Origin: Bacteroidota bacterium
GTDB taxonomy: Bacteria; Bacteroidota; Bacteroidia; Chitinophagales; UBA2359
Assembly: GCA_020629895.1 (NCBI GenBank)
Contig: JAHDCM010000059.1
Span: forward strand, 1-5,367
Direction: 5' to 3'
Length of the DNA: 5,367 nucleotides
Positions within the stretch are counted from its first letter, which is position 1. Each line of letters opens with the position of its first letter. Made by a program: the position numbers and the translations under genes. A model generated the notes under the pieces. The model saw only the letters and a program-made list of their open reading frames with translations. It searched no databases and was not told the origin of the DNA. This document shows, one piece after another, positions 1 through 5,328 of this stretch.

Positions 1-51
1 AAAACAAAGAAACTAGAACAGTTGATAGAAGAAGTAGAGGCAGAAGCATAA
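1..51 (+). CDS. C-terminal end of an unidentified protein (partial)
   Basis: Frame 1 is open from the window edge and ends at a TAA at 49-51. It encodes KTKKLEQLIEEVEAEA, a charged, helix-prone and probably coiled-coil tail. The gene begins outside the window, so its family cannot be named. Its direction makes it convergent with the MutS-like gene. The reading rests only on 16 open codons with plausible composition, so it may be chance, but a charged Glu/Lys tail ending just before a hairpin-containing spacer is typical of a real 3' end. Confidence 0.5.
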   Translation, partial: KTKKLEQLIEEVEAEA

Positions 52-85
52 ACCATGAATAGCCTCTATTCAATCATTCAGAATT

Positions 86-113
86 GGGCGACCACAAGGA
101 ATCGCTCCCTACA
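86..113. repeat. GGGCGACC-type small palindromic repeat
   Basis: The stretch begins GGGCGACC, has the loop ACAA, and closes with GG, AA, then TCGCTCCC and TACA. GGGCGA pairs with TCGCTCC using one G-T wobble, and CC pairs with GG across an AA bulge. From memory it resembles the short interspersed hairpin with ends GGGCGACC and GGTCGCCCCTACA that occurs in many unrelated bacterial genomes. Here it would be a slightly decayed copy. That recollection is not verified, and the family may be REP-like or MITE-like. Confidence 0.4.
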
Positions 114-193
114 TTCACTCATTGTCTACTGCGTTATACCTTTGTAAAAACGATTTATTGTAAAATTTGCAATCTATAATGCGATGCAAAAGT

Positions 194-212
194 ATTTTCG
201 TCGGACGAAAAT
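194..212. repeat. Perfect 9-bp palindrome beside repeat copy A
   Basis: ATTTTCGTC (194-202) and GACGAAAAT (204-212) are exact reverse complements around a single central base. It lies 23 nt outside the 236 end of repeat copy A. It could form a hairpin or be a site for a dimeric protein. There is no neighbouring start codon that it would obviously control, so the role is unknown. Confidence 0.35.
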
Positions 213-235
213 CGTCAATCGTTCAAACGTTTTTC

Positions 236-483
236 GCGTGAGGGATAGTAGCGGTAGCTTGACGAAGTAGCCATATCATGAGGCTTCGCCTAGCAGGGCT
301 GACGGAGGAAGACACTGCTAGACGATATAGCCGAATATATGTGCTACGAGACAACTACAAGCGGATAGCCCGACCCCATTTTTGCCCATCAACCTGTTAG
401 GTTGCTGAGAAGAACCATACTTTTCGAATAACGTGATTCTTTAAACCTGACAGGTTTCGATTGGCAAAAATGGGGGCACGCCC
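236..483 (-). repeat. Structured intergenic repeat, copy A (GGGCGTG...TATCCCTCACGC)
   Basis: Read on the minus strand, the element starts GGGCGTG at 483 and ends TATCCCTCACGC at 236, so its ends can pair (GCGTG with CACGC). Inside are a long first hairpin (13-bp base stem 463-475 with 374-386), the block TCGGGCTATCCGCTTGTAG, a hairpin with a perfect 7-bp stem CTAGCAG/CTGCTAG (315-321 with 290-296), and the block AAGCTACCGCTACTATCC. Copy B at 4394-4602 keeps the same blocks in the same order. The element begins 5 nt after the MutS-like stop codon, so it would form the 3' end of that transcript. I recall similar elements from many Bacteroidota genomes but cannot name a published family. It contains no open frame of note. 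A structured RNA, a mobile non-coding repeat or a 3'-end processing signal are all possible. Confidence 0.75.
391..457. repeat. Nested AACCTGTTAGGTT / AAACCTGACAGGTTT palindromes inside copy A
   Basis: AACCTGTTAGGTT (391-403) and AAACCTGACAGGTTT (443-457) are each palindromic and also pair with each other, extending the first hairpin of copy A. The 39 nt between them form an imperfect continuation (AGAACC... with ...GATTCT). Copy B has nothing like it. AAACCTGACAGGTTT-type palindromes are, from memory, frequent between genes in Bacteroidota, so this may be one repeat lodged in the variable hairpin of another. Confidence 0.5.
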
Positions 484-488
484 AACAT

Positions 489-2288
489 CTAAAGCCCCTC
501 AATTCCCATTTGCTTCATCAACAAAGTCGCATTCATACTTCGACAAATTCCGGGCTTAATCGTATAGTCAAAAATCATTTCTTCGTCCTTAATTAAGACC
601 TCAAAACACCAATTTTCAATTTGCTTTGGAAAGCGATTTGCCATATCACAAAGGGCCAAATCGTGGGTAGAAACCAAGCCAACCCCATTATGTTTGAGCA
701 ACTGCCGAATCAGAGCGACAGAACCTTGATGCCGATCTTTAGAATTAGTCCCTTTTAAAATTTCATCGAGTAAAAAGAAGACGGGAATTTCTCCCTCCTC
801 CACTACATCTATGGTACGTTTTAGCCCACTTAATTCCGCAAAAAAAGAAGAGGCACTATCCATCAACGAATCTTTGGCCCGCATACTACTATACACCGTC
901 ACAATCGAACTATTGAATTGTTTGGCACAAACGGGCGAGCCTGCAAATGCCAATACCAAATTGATGCCGATGGTTCGCAAAAAGGTACTTTTTCCTGCCA
1001 TATTCGACCCCGTAATCAAGATAATTTTTTGCTGATTGGGAATGTGTAGGTCATTCGAAATACGCACCTTTGGAGATAAAAGGGGATGTCCGCATTGAAT
1101 GGCTTCTAACTGAAAAAAGTGAGGCGCAATTTCGGGCATCACCCAATTGGGATTGTTGAAATAGTTATTGGCAAAACTATTAAAGGCTTCCACTTCTCCT
1201 AGTACCTGAAACCAACGATCCATTTCACGTTGCATTTGCTCCTTCCACTTTTCGAGCTTGATACAAAAAATCAATTCCCACAAAAAGAAGGTATTCAGCA
1301 CCAAAAAAGCAAGTAAATTACCCCGAATATTCAGGTTCGCACTTAACTGTTTCAAACGTTTTATTTCCTGTGAAGCCGTAGATGCTCCAACTTGTAGTTC
1401 TTGTTGTAATTGTTGTAGTTGCTTCGATTGAAAAGTTTCCTTCTCAAAGCATTCAAAAAGGTCTTGGTAAGTACTAATGACCTTGCTTTTGTTGGCTGTT
1501 TGCGCAATAATATGCGTTGTTTCTTGCTGTGTAAATCGAATAAAGGCGAGATTAATAAACCAAAAAAACAAAGGCACGAAATAGGTCACAATTCCAAATA
1601 AGGTCAACAACAAGGCCACTCCCATAAGTATGGGCAAGACGAGACTTCCAATCGTAATAAAGGGGCTGTCTTTTAGTAAAAAGCCTTTTTTAATCCAATT
1701 AATAAGATTGGGAATATCGGTTGCTTTCTCCTCCATCTGCAAGCCCTTAGCCCGCCAATCTTGCCGCCAATCAATCTTATCTTTTAGCTCGGCAATAGCC
1801 GCCTGACGCGCTAAAATCGTTGTTTGATCACTCGGAGCAAGCAACCAATCTGCCAAGCATTTTTCTCCTATTGTCAGGGTGGTTCGGTTCAGATATTGGT
1901 AAATCGACCCTTCACCAAATAGGTCTAAATCTTCGGCATAGGCATGATTAGAGGTGGGCAATAAATCAGCACCATCTTTAAAAGCACTATATTCATAATC
2001 TAGGGCTGCCAATTCTTGCTGATTGATGAGGCTTAGTTTATCGTAATAGTCAAATTTTGCCTTGATTTGATCATGCCATCGAACGATAAAAATAAATAGA
2101 ATCACAAACGGAATGAAGGCATAAAAACCTAGTAAGCCATAATTTTTGAAGAGGTAGCCCGAAATCGCTAAACCGCCAAGAAATAAGGCAAGCCGAATAT
2201 AAGTTAATAGGTTATTGCGTTTTTCAAGTGCGTTTCTTTCCTGCTGAAATTGGTGTAGACGCTTTTCGTAAATAGGATGTATAGACAC
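489..2288 (-). CDS. Membrane-anchored MutS-family ATPase
   Basis: A 599-aa protein whose C-terminal third is a MutS-type ABC ATPase: Walker A GSNMAGKST (427-435), Walker B FFLLDE (504-509) followed by the MutS-typical KGTNSKDR, and the switch histidine in STHD (540-543). Residues 121-150 (DLDLFGEGSIYQYLNRTT...GEKCLADWLL) match the start of the MutS core/lever region. It lacks the N-terminal mismatch-binding and connector domains, so it should not act as canonical MutS. It also has hydrophobic stretches at about 28-69 (two helices), 211-250 (two helices) and 324-343 (one helix), which predict membrane anchoring, with a Gln-rich coiled coil near 285-318. Such proteins are usually annotated only as DNA mismatch repair protein MutS in Bacteroidota. 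The substrate is unknown. It is the second gene of an operon, 15 nt after the helical-protein gene, and is followed 5 nt after its stop by repeat copy A. No Shine-Dalgarno is visible; the start is the first ATG and fits the amphipathic N-terminus. Confidence 0.9.
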   Translation of the reverse strand: MSIHPIYEKRLHQFQQERNALEKRNNLLTYIRLALFLGGLAISGYLFKNYGLLGFYAFIPFVILFIFIVRWHDQIKAKFDYYDKLSLINQQELAALDYEYSAFKDGADLLPTSNHAYAEDLDLFGEGSIYQYLNRTTLTIGEKCLADWLLAPSDQTTILARQAAIAELKDKIDWRQDWRAKGLQMEEKATDIPNLINWIKKGFLLKDSPFITIGSLVLPILMGVALLLTLFGIVTYFVPLFFWFINLAFIRFTQQETTHIIAQTANKSKVISTYQDLFECFEKETFQSKQLQQLQQELQVGASTASQEIKRLKQLSANLNIRGNLLAFLVLNTFFLWELIFCIKLEKWKEQMQREMDRWFQVLGEVEAFNSFANNYFNNPNWVMPEIAPHFFQLEAIQCGHPLLSPKVRISNDLHIPNQQKIILITGSNMAGKSTFLRTIGINLVLAFAGSPVCAKQFNSSIVTVYSSMRAKDSLMDSASSFFAELSGLKRTIDVVEEGEIPVFFLLDEILKGTNSKDRHQGSVALIRQLLKHNGVGLVSTHDLALCDMANRFPKQIENWCFEVLIKDEEMIFDYTIKPGICRSMNATLLMKQMGIEGL

Positions 2289-2303
2289 GTAATAAGGATT
2301 CGA

Positions 2304-3866
2304 TTAATGGTTATTGGGAGTTGTTGGCACAATATCTCCTTCTGTCATCACGCGAATAAACGGCTTTTTCACCACTTTGCTATGCACCCATGAAAGAAAG
2401 TCGAAGTAACGTTGTGCTTGTGCGCCACCTGCTTCTGCATACAAATGAAGTAGTGCTTGACGAAGTTCAGTTAACAAGTCGATAAATGCTTGTTCGTTTT
2501 CTAGTTGGGGTAGCTGTCGAAGCAATTTTACCACTAGTTGCTCAAAAGGAGATAAGTTAGACAATTGAGATAAAAAACGATAAGTAGAACGAATCGTAGC
2601 ACGCAATAGTTCAGGCTGTTTTAATTCATAAACTGCCAATAATTGTAAAATATGTGCATAACGAGAAATATCTTGTCGAATAGCGGCTGCATCATGTGCC
2701 AAAATACGGCATAGCCACTGATAAGCCGCTTCAAATTGTCTCGTACAAAAGCAGATGTGAAAACTATAAAAACATAACATCACCTCTCCCATCACATCCA
2801 ACAAATCTGCATACTCTTCTAGCGATTGAGTCAGTTCATCCATTAGTGGCAAAGCATCCTGATACCGATGTTGCCCAATATGGTGAATCATCTGGTGGTA
2901 ATAATAAGCTTGGAATAGTTTTAACTGTAACTGCCGATTCTTTTTATACTTTCTTTCTTGCATCATCTGATGCAGCTTATCTAAATAATAGGTACGTTCA
3001 GTCGTTTTCTGAAGCATTCCCGTCATATTCAATAAATTATTGACCGAACTGACATAGAGTAAGGAATCTTGTTGTAACACCTCTGGACGAGATTCTAATA
3101 AATGAATCAATTCATTACTATAATGATAACACTTCGCAAAATTACGCGTCACAAAATAGTAGGTCGAATAGGTTTTATAAAGCAATAAACGCGCACTAAA
3201 GGATAAGGCTTTTTGTTCATCTTGCAGTAGCTCATGCTTGGCAATATCGGCAAACTGCTCTAAATCTTTTGCCTGCCCCGTCACCCCCGAATGCGTTTGC
3301 TGATAATACAAGCGTCCATGCAATAACCAATAATCATTGATATTTTGCAATTGTACTAATAATTCTTGCTCTTCTTGGTGCAAATTCCATAATACACGCT
3401 CTTTATATCCTGCATAAAACTGGTTTTCTAAAATATGCTTTTGTAAGCGCATTAATTCTGGTAAAAAACTCAATTTTTCATGCTCTATGGCCAGCTTTTT
3501 CGCTTTGCTCACTAGCCGAAGGGCTTGGTCATTAATCCGTTTTCCTTGCAAAAACTGAATATTTCCAATCAATTCACGCAATTGCGCTTCTACGGTTTGT
3601 TGTGCGTGATACACATTCATACTCCGCAAAATCAACTCATACAAATAAGCCTTCGCTACGGACAGCCGTTTTACAAACTTCTCACGCGCAAACTTTTTGA
3701 TGATTCCTTCCTCATTATACGATTTTTGCTTATCTATGGCATTAAACAACTGGATATACTTATTCTGATCACCAATTACATGGCGGGAAGAGTAAATCTT
3801 AAAAAATCGTTTTTCCGATTTCGACAAACTCTTAATCAAGCGAAATAAGCCATCGTTTCGTTTCAT
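2304..3866 (-). CDS. Conserved all-helical protein of unknown function
   Basis: A 520-aa protein without signal peptide or membrane helices, almost entirely predicted helix and rich in Leu, Gln, Tyr and His. I recognise its N-terminal pattern LFRLIKSLSKSEKRFFKIY (7-25), the segment FVKRLSVAKAYLYELIL (64-80) and the C-terminal YFDFLSWVHSKVVKKPF (487-503) as features of a Bacteroidota family annotated hypothetical or TPR-like. Helix pairs near 226-258, 316-350 and 364-389 have the aromatic/Ala spacing of tetratricopeptide-like repeats, so an alpha-solenoid protein-binding scaffold is the best guess. No catalytic motif is visible. The N-terminal basic stretch could contact nucleic acid, but that is speculation. 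It is the first gene of the operon with the MutS-like ATPase (15-nt gap) and diverges from the ABA4-like gene, so it probably has its promoter in the 78-nt shared region. The ATG at 3866 directly precedes the conserved N-terminal motif. Confidence 0.85.
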   Translation of the reverse strand: MKRNDGLFRLIKSLSKSEKRFFKIYSSRHVIGDQNKYIQLFNAIDKQKSYNEEGIIKKFAREKFVKRLSVAKAYLYELILRSMNVYHAQQTVEAQLRELIGNIQFLQGKRINDQALRLVSKAKKLAIEHEKLSFLPELMRLQKHILENQFYAGYKERVLWNLHQEEQELLVQLQNINDYWLLHGRLYYQQTHSGVTGQAKDLEQFADIAKHELLQDEQKALSFSARLLLYKTYSTYYFVTRNFAKCYHYSNELIHLLESRPEVLQQDSLLYVSSVNNLLNMTGMLQKTTERTYYLDKLHQMMQERKYKKNRQLQLKLFQAYYYHQMIHHIGQHRYQDALPLMDELTQSLEEYADLLDVMGEVMLCFYSFHICFCTRQFEAAYQWLCRILAHDAAAIRQDISRYAHILQLLAVYELKQPELLRATIRSTYRFLSQLSNLSPFEQLVVKLLRQLPQLENEQAFIDLLTELRQALLHLYAEAGGAQAQRYFDFLSWVHSKVVKKPFIRVMTEGDIVPTTPNNH

Positions 3867-3900
3867 GAAAAGGACAGATCAACTGAAAATCAGCATTTTA

Positions 3901-3931
3901 CAAAAACACATCGTCTATAAAATTACAAAAA
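3901..3931 (-). promoter_or_regulatory. Possible Bacteroidota-type promoter for the helical-protein/MutS-like operon
   Basis: On the minus strand TTTTTG (3931-3926) is followed after 17 nt by TGTTTTTG (3908-3901). The Bacteroidota primary sigma factor favours TTTG near -33 and TAnnTTTG near -7, so the -7 match has one mismatch and the spacing is on the short side. It would start transcription around 3894, leaving a leader of roughly 28 nt. The region is A/T-rich, so chance similarity is quite possible. Confidence 0.3.
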
Positions 3932-3944
3932 GATAAGCAATAAT

Positions 3945-4388
3945 ATGGAATTAGCTACCCTCTACCGTTTCGCCAACCTCTTTGTTCTCATTCCCTGGTG
4001 TTGTCTCCTATTTCTTCCTCGCTGGAAAGGTACGCGTATCATCGTATATTCTTACCTATTTCCCCTCTTTTTTTCATTGTTATATTTGATGATGTTTATT
4101 TTTGTTAGTGGCGGGCAAGAAGGAGGAGTTGATTTTAGTCAATTTAGCACGCTTACAGGGCTAACCAAGCTCTTTGCTAAAGAGTCGGCGGTGATGATTG
4201 GCTGGTTGCATTACTTGGCTTTCGACTTGCTCGTTGGTATTTGGGAAGTTCGAGATGCACAAAAAAAGGGAATCCAACATTGGCTGCTGATTCCCTGTTT
4301 ATTTTTTACACTCATGGCTGGCCCAATTGGCTTTACCATGTATTATATCTTACGTTTTGTCAAAACCAAAGAGTGGATTTGGGATTAA
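3945..4388 (+). CDS. ABA4-like (DUF4281) integral membrane protein
   Basis: A 147-aa membrane protein with four hydrophobic segments at about 8-25, 31-55, 84-101 and 111-138. The second half carries the family pattern GWLHYLAFDLLVGIWEVRDA (86-105) followed by GIQHW, LLIPCLFFTLMAGPIGF and a basic YYILR end, which I recognise as the ABA4-like/DUF4281 family. Plant ABA4 is needed for neoxanthin formation from violaxanthin. The bacterial members have no established function, and a carotenoid-related role here is inference only. No carotenoid genes are in the window. It is divergent from the helical-protein gene and seems to be a single-gene unit, followed 5 nt after its stop by repeat copy B. The length is normal for the family and the ATG at 3945 is the natural start, giving a short N-terminus before the first helix. 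Confidence 0.85.
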   Translation: MELATLYRFANLFVLIPWCCLLFLPRWKGTRIIVYSYLFPLFFSLLYLMMFIFVSGGQEGGVDFSQFSTLTGLTKLFAKESAVMIGWLHYLAFDLLVGIWEVRDAQKKGIQHWLLIPCLFFTLMAGPIGFTMYYILRFVKTKEWIWD

Positions 4389-4393
4389 TTATT

Positions 4394-4602
4394 GGGCGTG
4401 TCCTGTTTTTTCCTTTTTTGCCCATTCATGCGTGAACGTATGAATGGACAAAAAAGGAAAAAACAGGTCGGGCTATCCACTTGTAGTTGGCTCATAGTTA
4501 CCTGTTCAGCATAATCCTAGCGGTGTCTTCCGTTGTCAGCCCCGCTAGTCTTTGCTTCACAAGGCACCTATTTCACCAAGCTACCGTTACTATCCCTCAC
4601 GC
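4394..4602 (+). repeat. Structured intergenic repeat, copy B (GGGCGTG...TATCCCTCACGC)
   Basis: This second member of the family seen at 236-483 lies in the opposite orientation. It starts GGGCGTG at 4394, 5 nt after the ABA4-like stop codon, and ends TATCCCTCACGC at 4602. Shared blocks are TCGGGCTATCC.CTTGTAG, the stem CTAGCGG/CCGCTAG (4517-4523 with 4542-4548), the hairpin interior with TGTCTTCC and GTCAGCC, and AAGCTACCG.TACTATCCCTCACGC. In copy A the equivalent stem is CTAGCAG/CTGCTAG, so an A-T pair became G-C, which supports a selected fold. The element is 209 nt, against 248 nt for copy A, mainly because the first hairpin is shorter. Its last 13 bases overlap the 3' end of the convergent DUF2087 gene. 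Confidence 0.75.
4402..4467 (+). terminator. Very long hairpin just after the ABA4-like gene (possible terminator)
   Basis: The first hairpin of repeat copy B is nearly perfect. CCTGTTTTTTCCTTTTTTG (4402-4420) pairs with its exact complement (4449-4467), then after one mismatch CCATTCAT pairs with ATGAATGG, and ATGCG pairs with CGTAT around a TGAA loop, giving about 32 bp. It starts 14 nt after the stop codon and could end transcription or protect the 3' end of the mRNA. It lacks a T-tract after the stem, so it is not a standard intrinsic terminator. Confidence 0.4.
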
Positions 4603-4886
4603 AATTCGGCTCCATCAACTAACCAATACGCCCTACAATCTTTCGTCCGATCAAGCAAGCCATACCCCACTAATTCGCGACGCAACAAAGCAGCATCTCC
4701 AAAGGTATGATGTAAGTTTAATAGGTCACTTACCTCTTTTTCCGAATATTGTTTACTCGCATCAAACAGTTGTGCAAAATATTCAATAGCTGCTTGTTGT
4801 TTCTTTTTCTGTTTTTTAGAGGGCCACTGTGTTAATTGATTTTCTTCATTAAAGAGGTGCTTAATAATTGTAGGTATCGTTGTCAT
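4590..4886 (-). CDS. DUF2087 domain protein
   Basis: A 98-aa soluble protein. The pattern is a Trp-Pro-Lys-rich start (WPSKKQKKKQ, 21-30), then AIEYFAQLFDASKQYSEKEVSDLL (33-56), HHTFGDAALLRRELVGYGLLDRT (59-81) and CRAYW (84-88). This matches the DUF2087 family, a small helical domain reminiscent of a winged helix that occurs alone or fused to regulators. A DNA-binding or regulatory role is inference. The family usually ends shortly after the YW(R/K)V motif. Here the last residues REG and the TAG stop lie in the terminal bases of repeat copy B (4590-4602), so the tail looks acquired or capped by the repeat. The gene is convergent with the ABA4-like gene and separated from the gene at 5329 by a terminator, so it is probably transcribed alone. 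The ATG at 4886 leaves a short lead before the domain. Confidence 0.8.
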   Translation of the reverse strand: MTTIPTIIKHLFNEENQLTQWPSKKQKKKQQAAIEYFAQLFDASKQYSEKEVSDLLNLHHTFGDAALLRRELVGYGLLDRTKDCRAYWLVDGAELREG

Positions 4887-4935
4887 TGTATTAAGTTATC
4901 TGGTGAATAAATAATTGTACTAGTAAGTACATCGA

Positions 4936-4966
4936 CAAAAGTTTTCCGACATTTTGCTAGTGTCAA
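4936..4966 (-). promoter_or_regulatory. Possible Bacteroidota-type promoter for the DUF2087 gene
   Basis: On the minus strand TTG (4966-4964, within TTGACACT) is followed after 20 nt by AACTTTTG (4943-4936), one mismatch from the TAnnTTTG -7 element of the Bacteroidota primary sigma factor. The spacing fits, and transcription would begin near 4929, leaving a leader of about 43 nt before the ATG at 4886. The call rests on pattern matching alone. Confidence 0.35.
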
Positions 4967-4974
4967 GAAAATGA

Positions 4975-5151
4975 AACCACATAAGAAAAATAAGGAACAT
5001 AAAATCAATTGCTCTCCTAATCGTAGAATAGCAAAGCCCACATTAGTTGTGGTCTTTGACAACGCTTATGTGTACTAAACTACTCTTTCGATTAAAACAA
5101 TTTGATATTTATCAATAAACTACTTATGTTTCTTATCTGTCTTATGTGGTT
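4975..5151. repeat. Large imperfect fold-back (inverted repeat)
   Basis: The 28-nt arm 4975-5002 (starts AACCACATAAGA, ends GGAACATAA) matches the reverse complement of 5124-5151 at 25 of 28 positions. Inside it a second, weaker pair of arms (5004-5023 with 5089-5106: ATCAA.TTG ... TAATCG) continues the fold, and the centre is a hairpin (5032-5041 with 5049-5058, CAAAGCCCAC with GTGGTCTTTG, one mismatch, 7-nt loop). The whole could be a 177-nt cruciform or RNA. A MITE-like element, a small RNA or the leader of an upstream transcript are all possible; I cannot choose among them. Confidence 0.6.
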
Positions 5152-5237
5152 GATTTTTTGTCGAATAACTTATATCTAGGTACTTACAGTGTCAATAAAG
5201 GTGAAAAATATCGACCTAGCCTTACAACCTACTAAAA

Positions 5238-5284
5238 CAAAAAAAGGTGCCATTCATCTATTTAAAAATAGATAAATGCACACC
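5238..5284 (-). terminator. Intrinsic terminator of the gene entering from the right
   Basis: On the minus strand GGTG (5284-5281) then CATTTATCTATTT pairs with AAATAGATGAATG (one G-T wobble) and closes with GCACC, followed at once by TTTTTTTG. This long stem with a T-tract lies about 45 nt after the TAA at 5329 and is a textbook rho-independent signal. Its orientation and position fit only the minus-strand gene at 5329-5367. Confidence 0.85.
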
Positions 5285-5328
5285 CAGATAATTAATTTCC
5301 CTATGATATTAGAAATCAAGATAGCCTC

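Larger units (their letters stand above)
52..235. other. Convergent intergenic spacer, left part
   Basis: I see no gene here. Shortly after the stop codon at 51 there is a small perfect hairpin (57-71: GAATAG, loop CCT, CTATTC). It has no T-tract, so I do not call it a terminator. The spacer also holds the GGGCGACC hairpin (86-113) and the palindrome at 194-212, listed separately. A short plus-strand reading frame (about 180-248) runs into repeat copy A and stops at the TAG inside it, but it has no start codon. Confidence 0.5.
4887..5328. other. Intergenic region upstream of the DUF2087 gene
   Basis: These 442 nt hold no convincing gene. They contain a candidate promoter (4936-4966), a large fold-back (4975-5151), and the terminator of the right-hand gene (5238-5284). 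An 8-nt sequence AGTGTCAA occurs at 4959-4966 and again at 5188-5195 on either side of the fold-back. GTAAGTAC at 4923-4930 is inversely repeated at 5180-5187. Short open frames here (minus 4883-5041, plus 4971-5078) are discussed in the findings and rejections. Confidence 0.5.

Noticed and set aside
57..71. Small hairpin as terminator of the left gene
   Set aside because: The 6-bp stem is weak and no T-tract follows it, so an intrinsic terminator is not supported.
236..483. Integron attC site or CRISPR unit
   Set aside because: The element has paired ends and hairpins, but no attC core sites or integrase are seen. Only two diverged copies 3.9 kb apart exist, with no spacers, so neither an integron cassette nor a CRISPR array fits.
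2696..3043. Plus-strand 115-codon frame antisense to the helical-protein gene
   Set aside because: It is fully inside a convincing gene on the other strand and shows no recognisable protein features; the same holds for the frames at 3525-3848, 1419-1601 and 811-1035.
4241..4435. 64-codon frame overlapping the end of the ABA4-like gene
   Set aside because: It is out of frame with the family-matching protein and continues into the repeat hairpin; nothing supports it.
4487..4789. Plus-strand open frame of 100 codons
   Set aside because: It runs through repeat copy B and antisense to the DUF2087 gene, whose sequence matches a known family. It is a shadow frame.
4971..5078. Plus-strand 35-codon frame beginning ATGAAACCACAT, very basic
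   Set aside because: It lies wholly within the fold-back, has no family resemblance or start signal, and is short enough to be chance.
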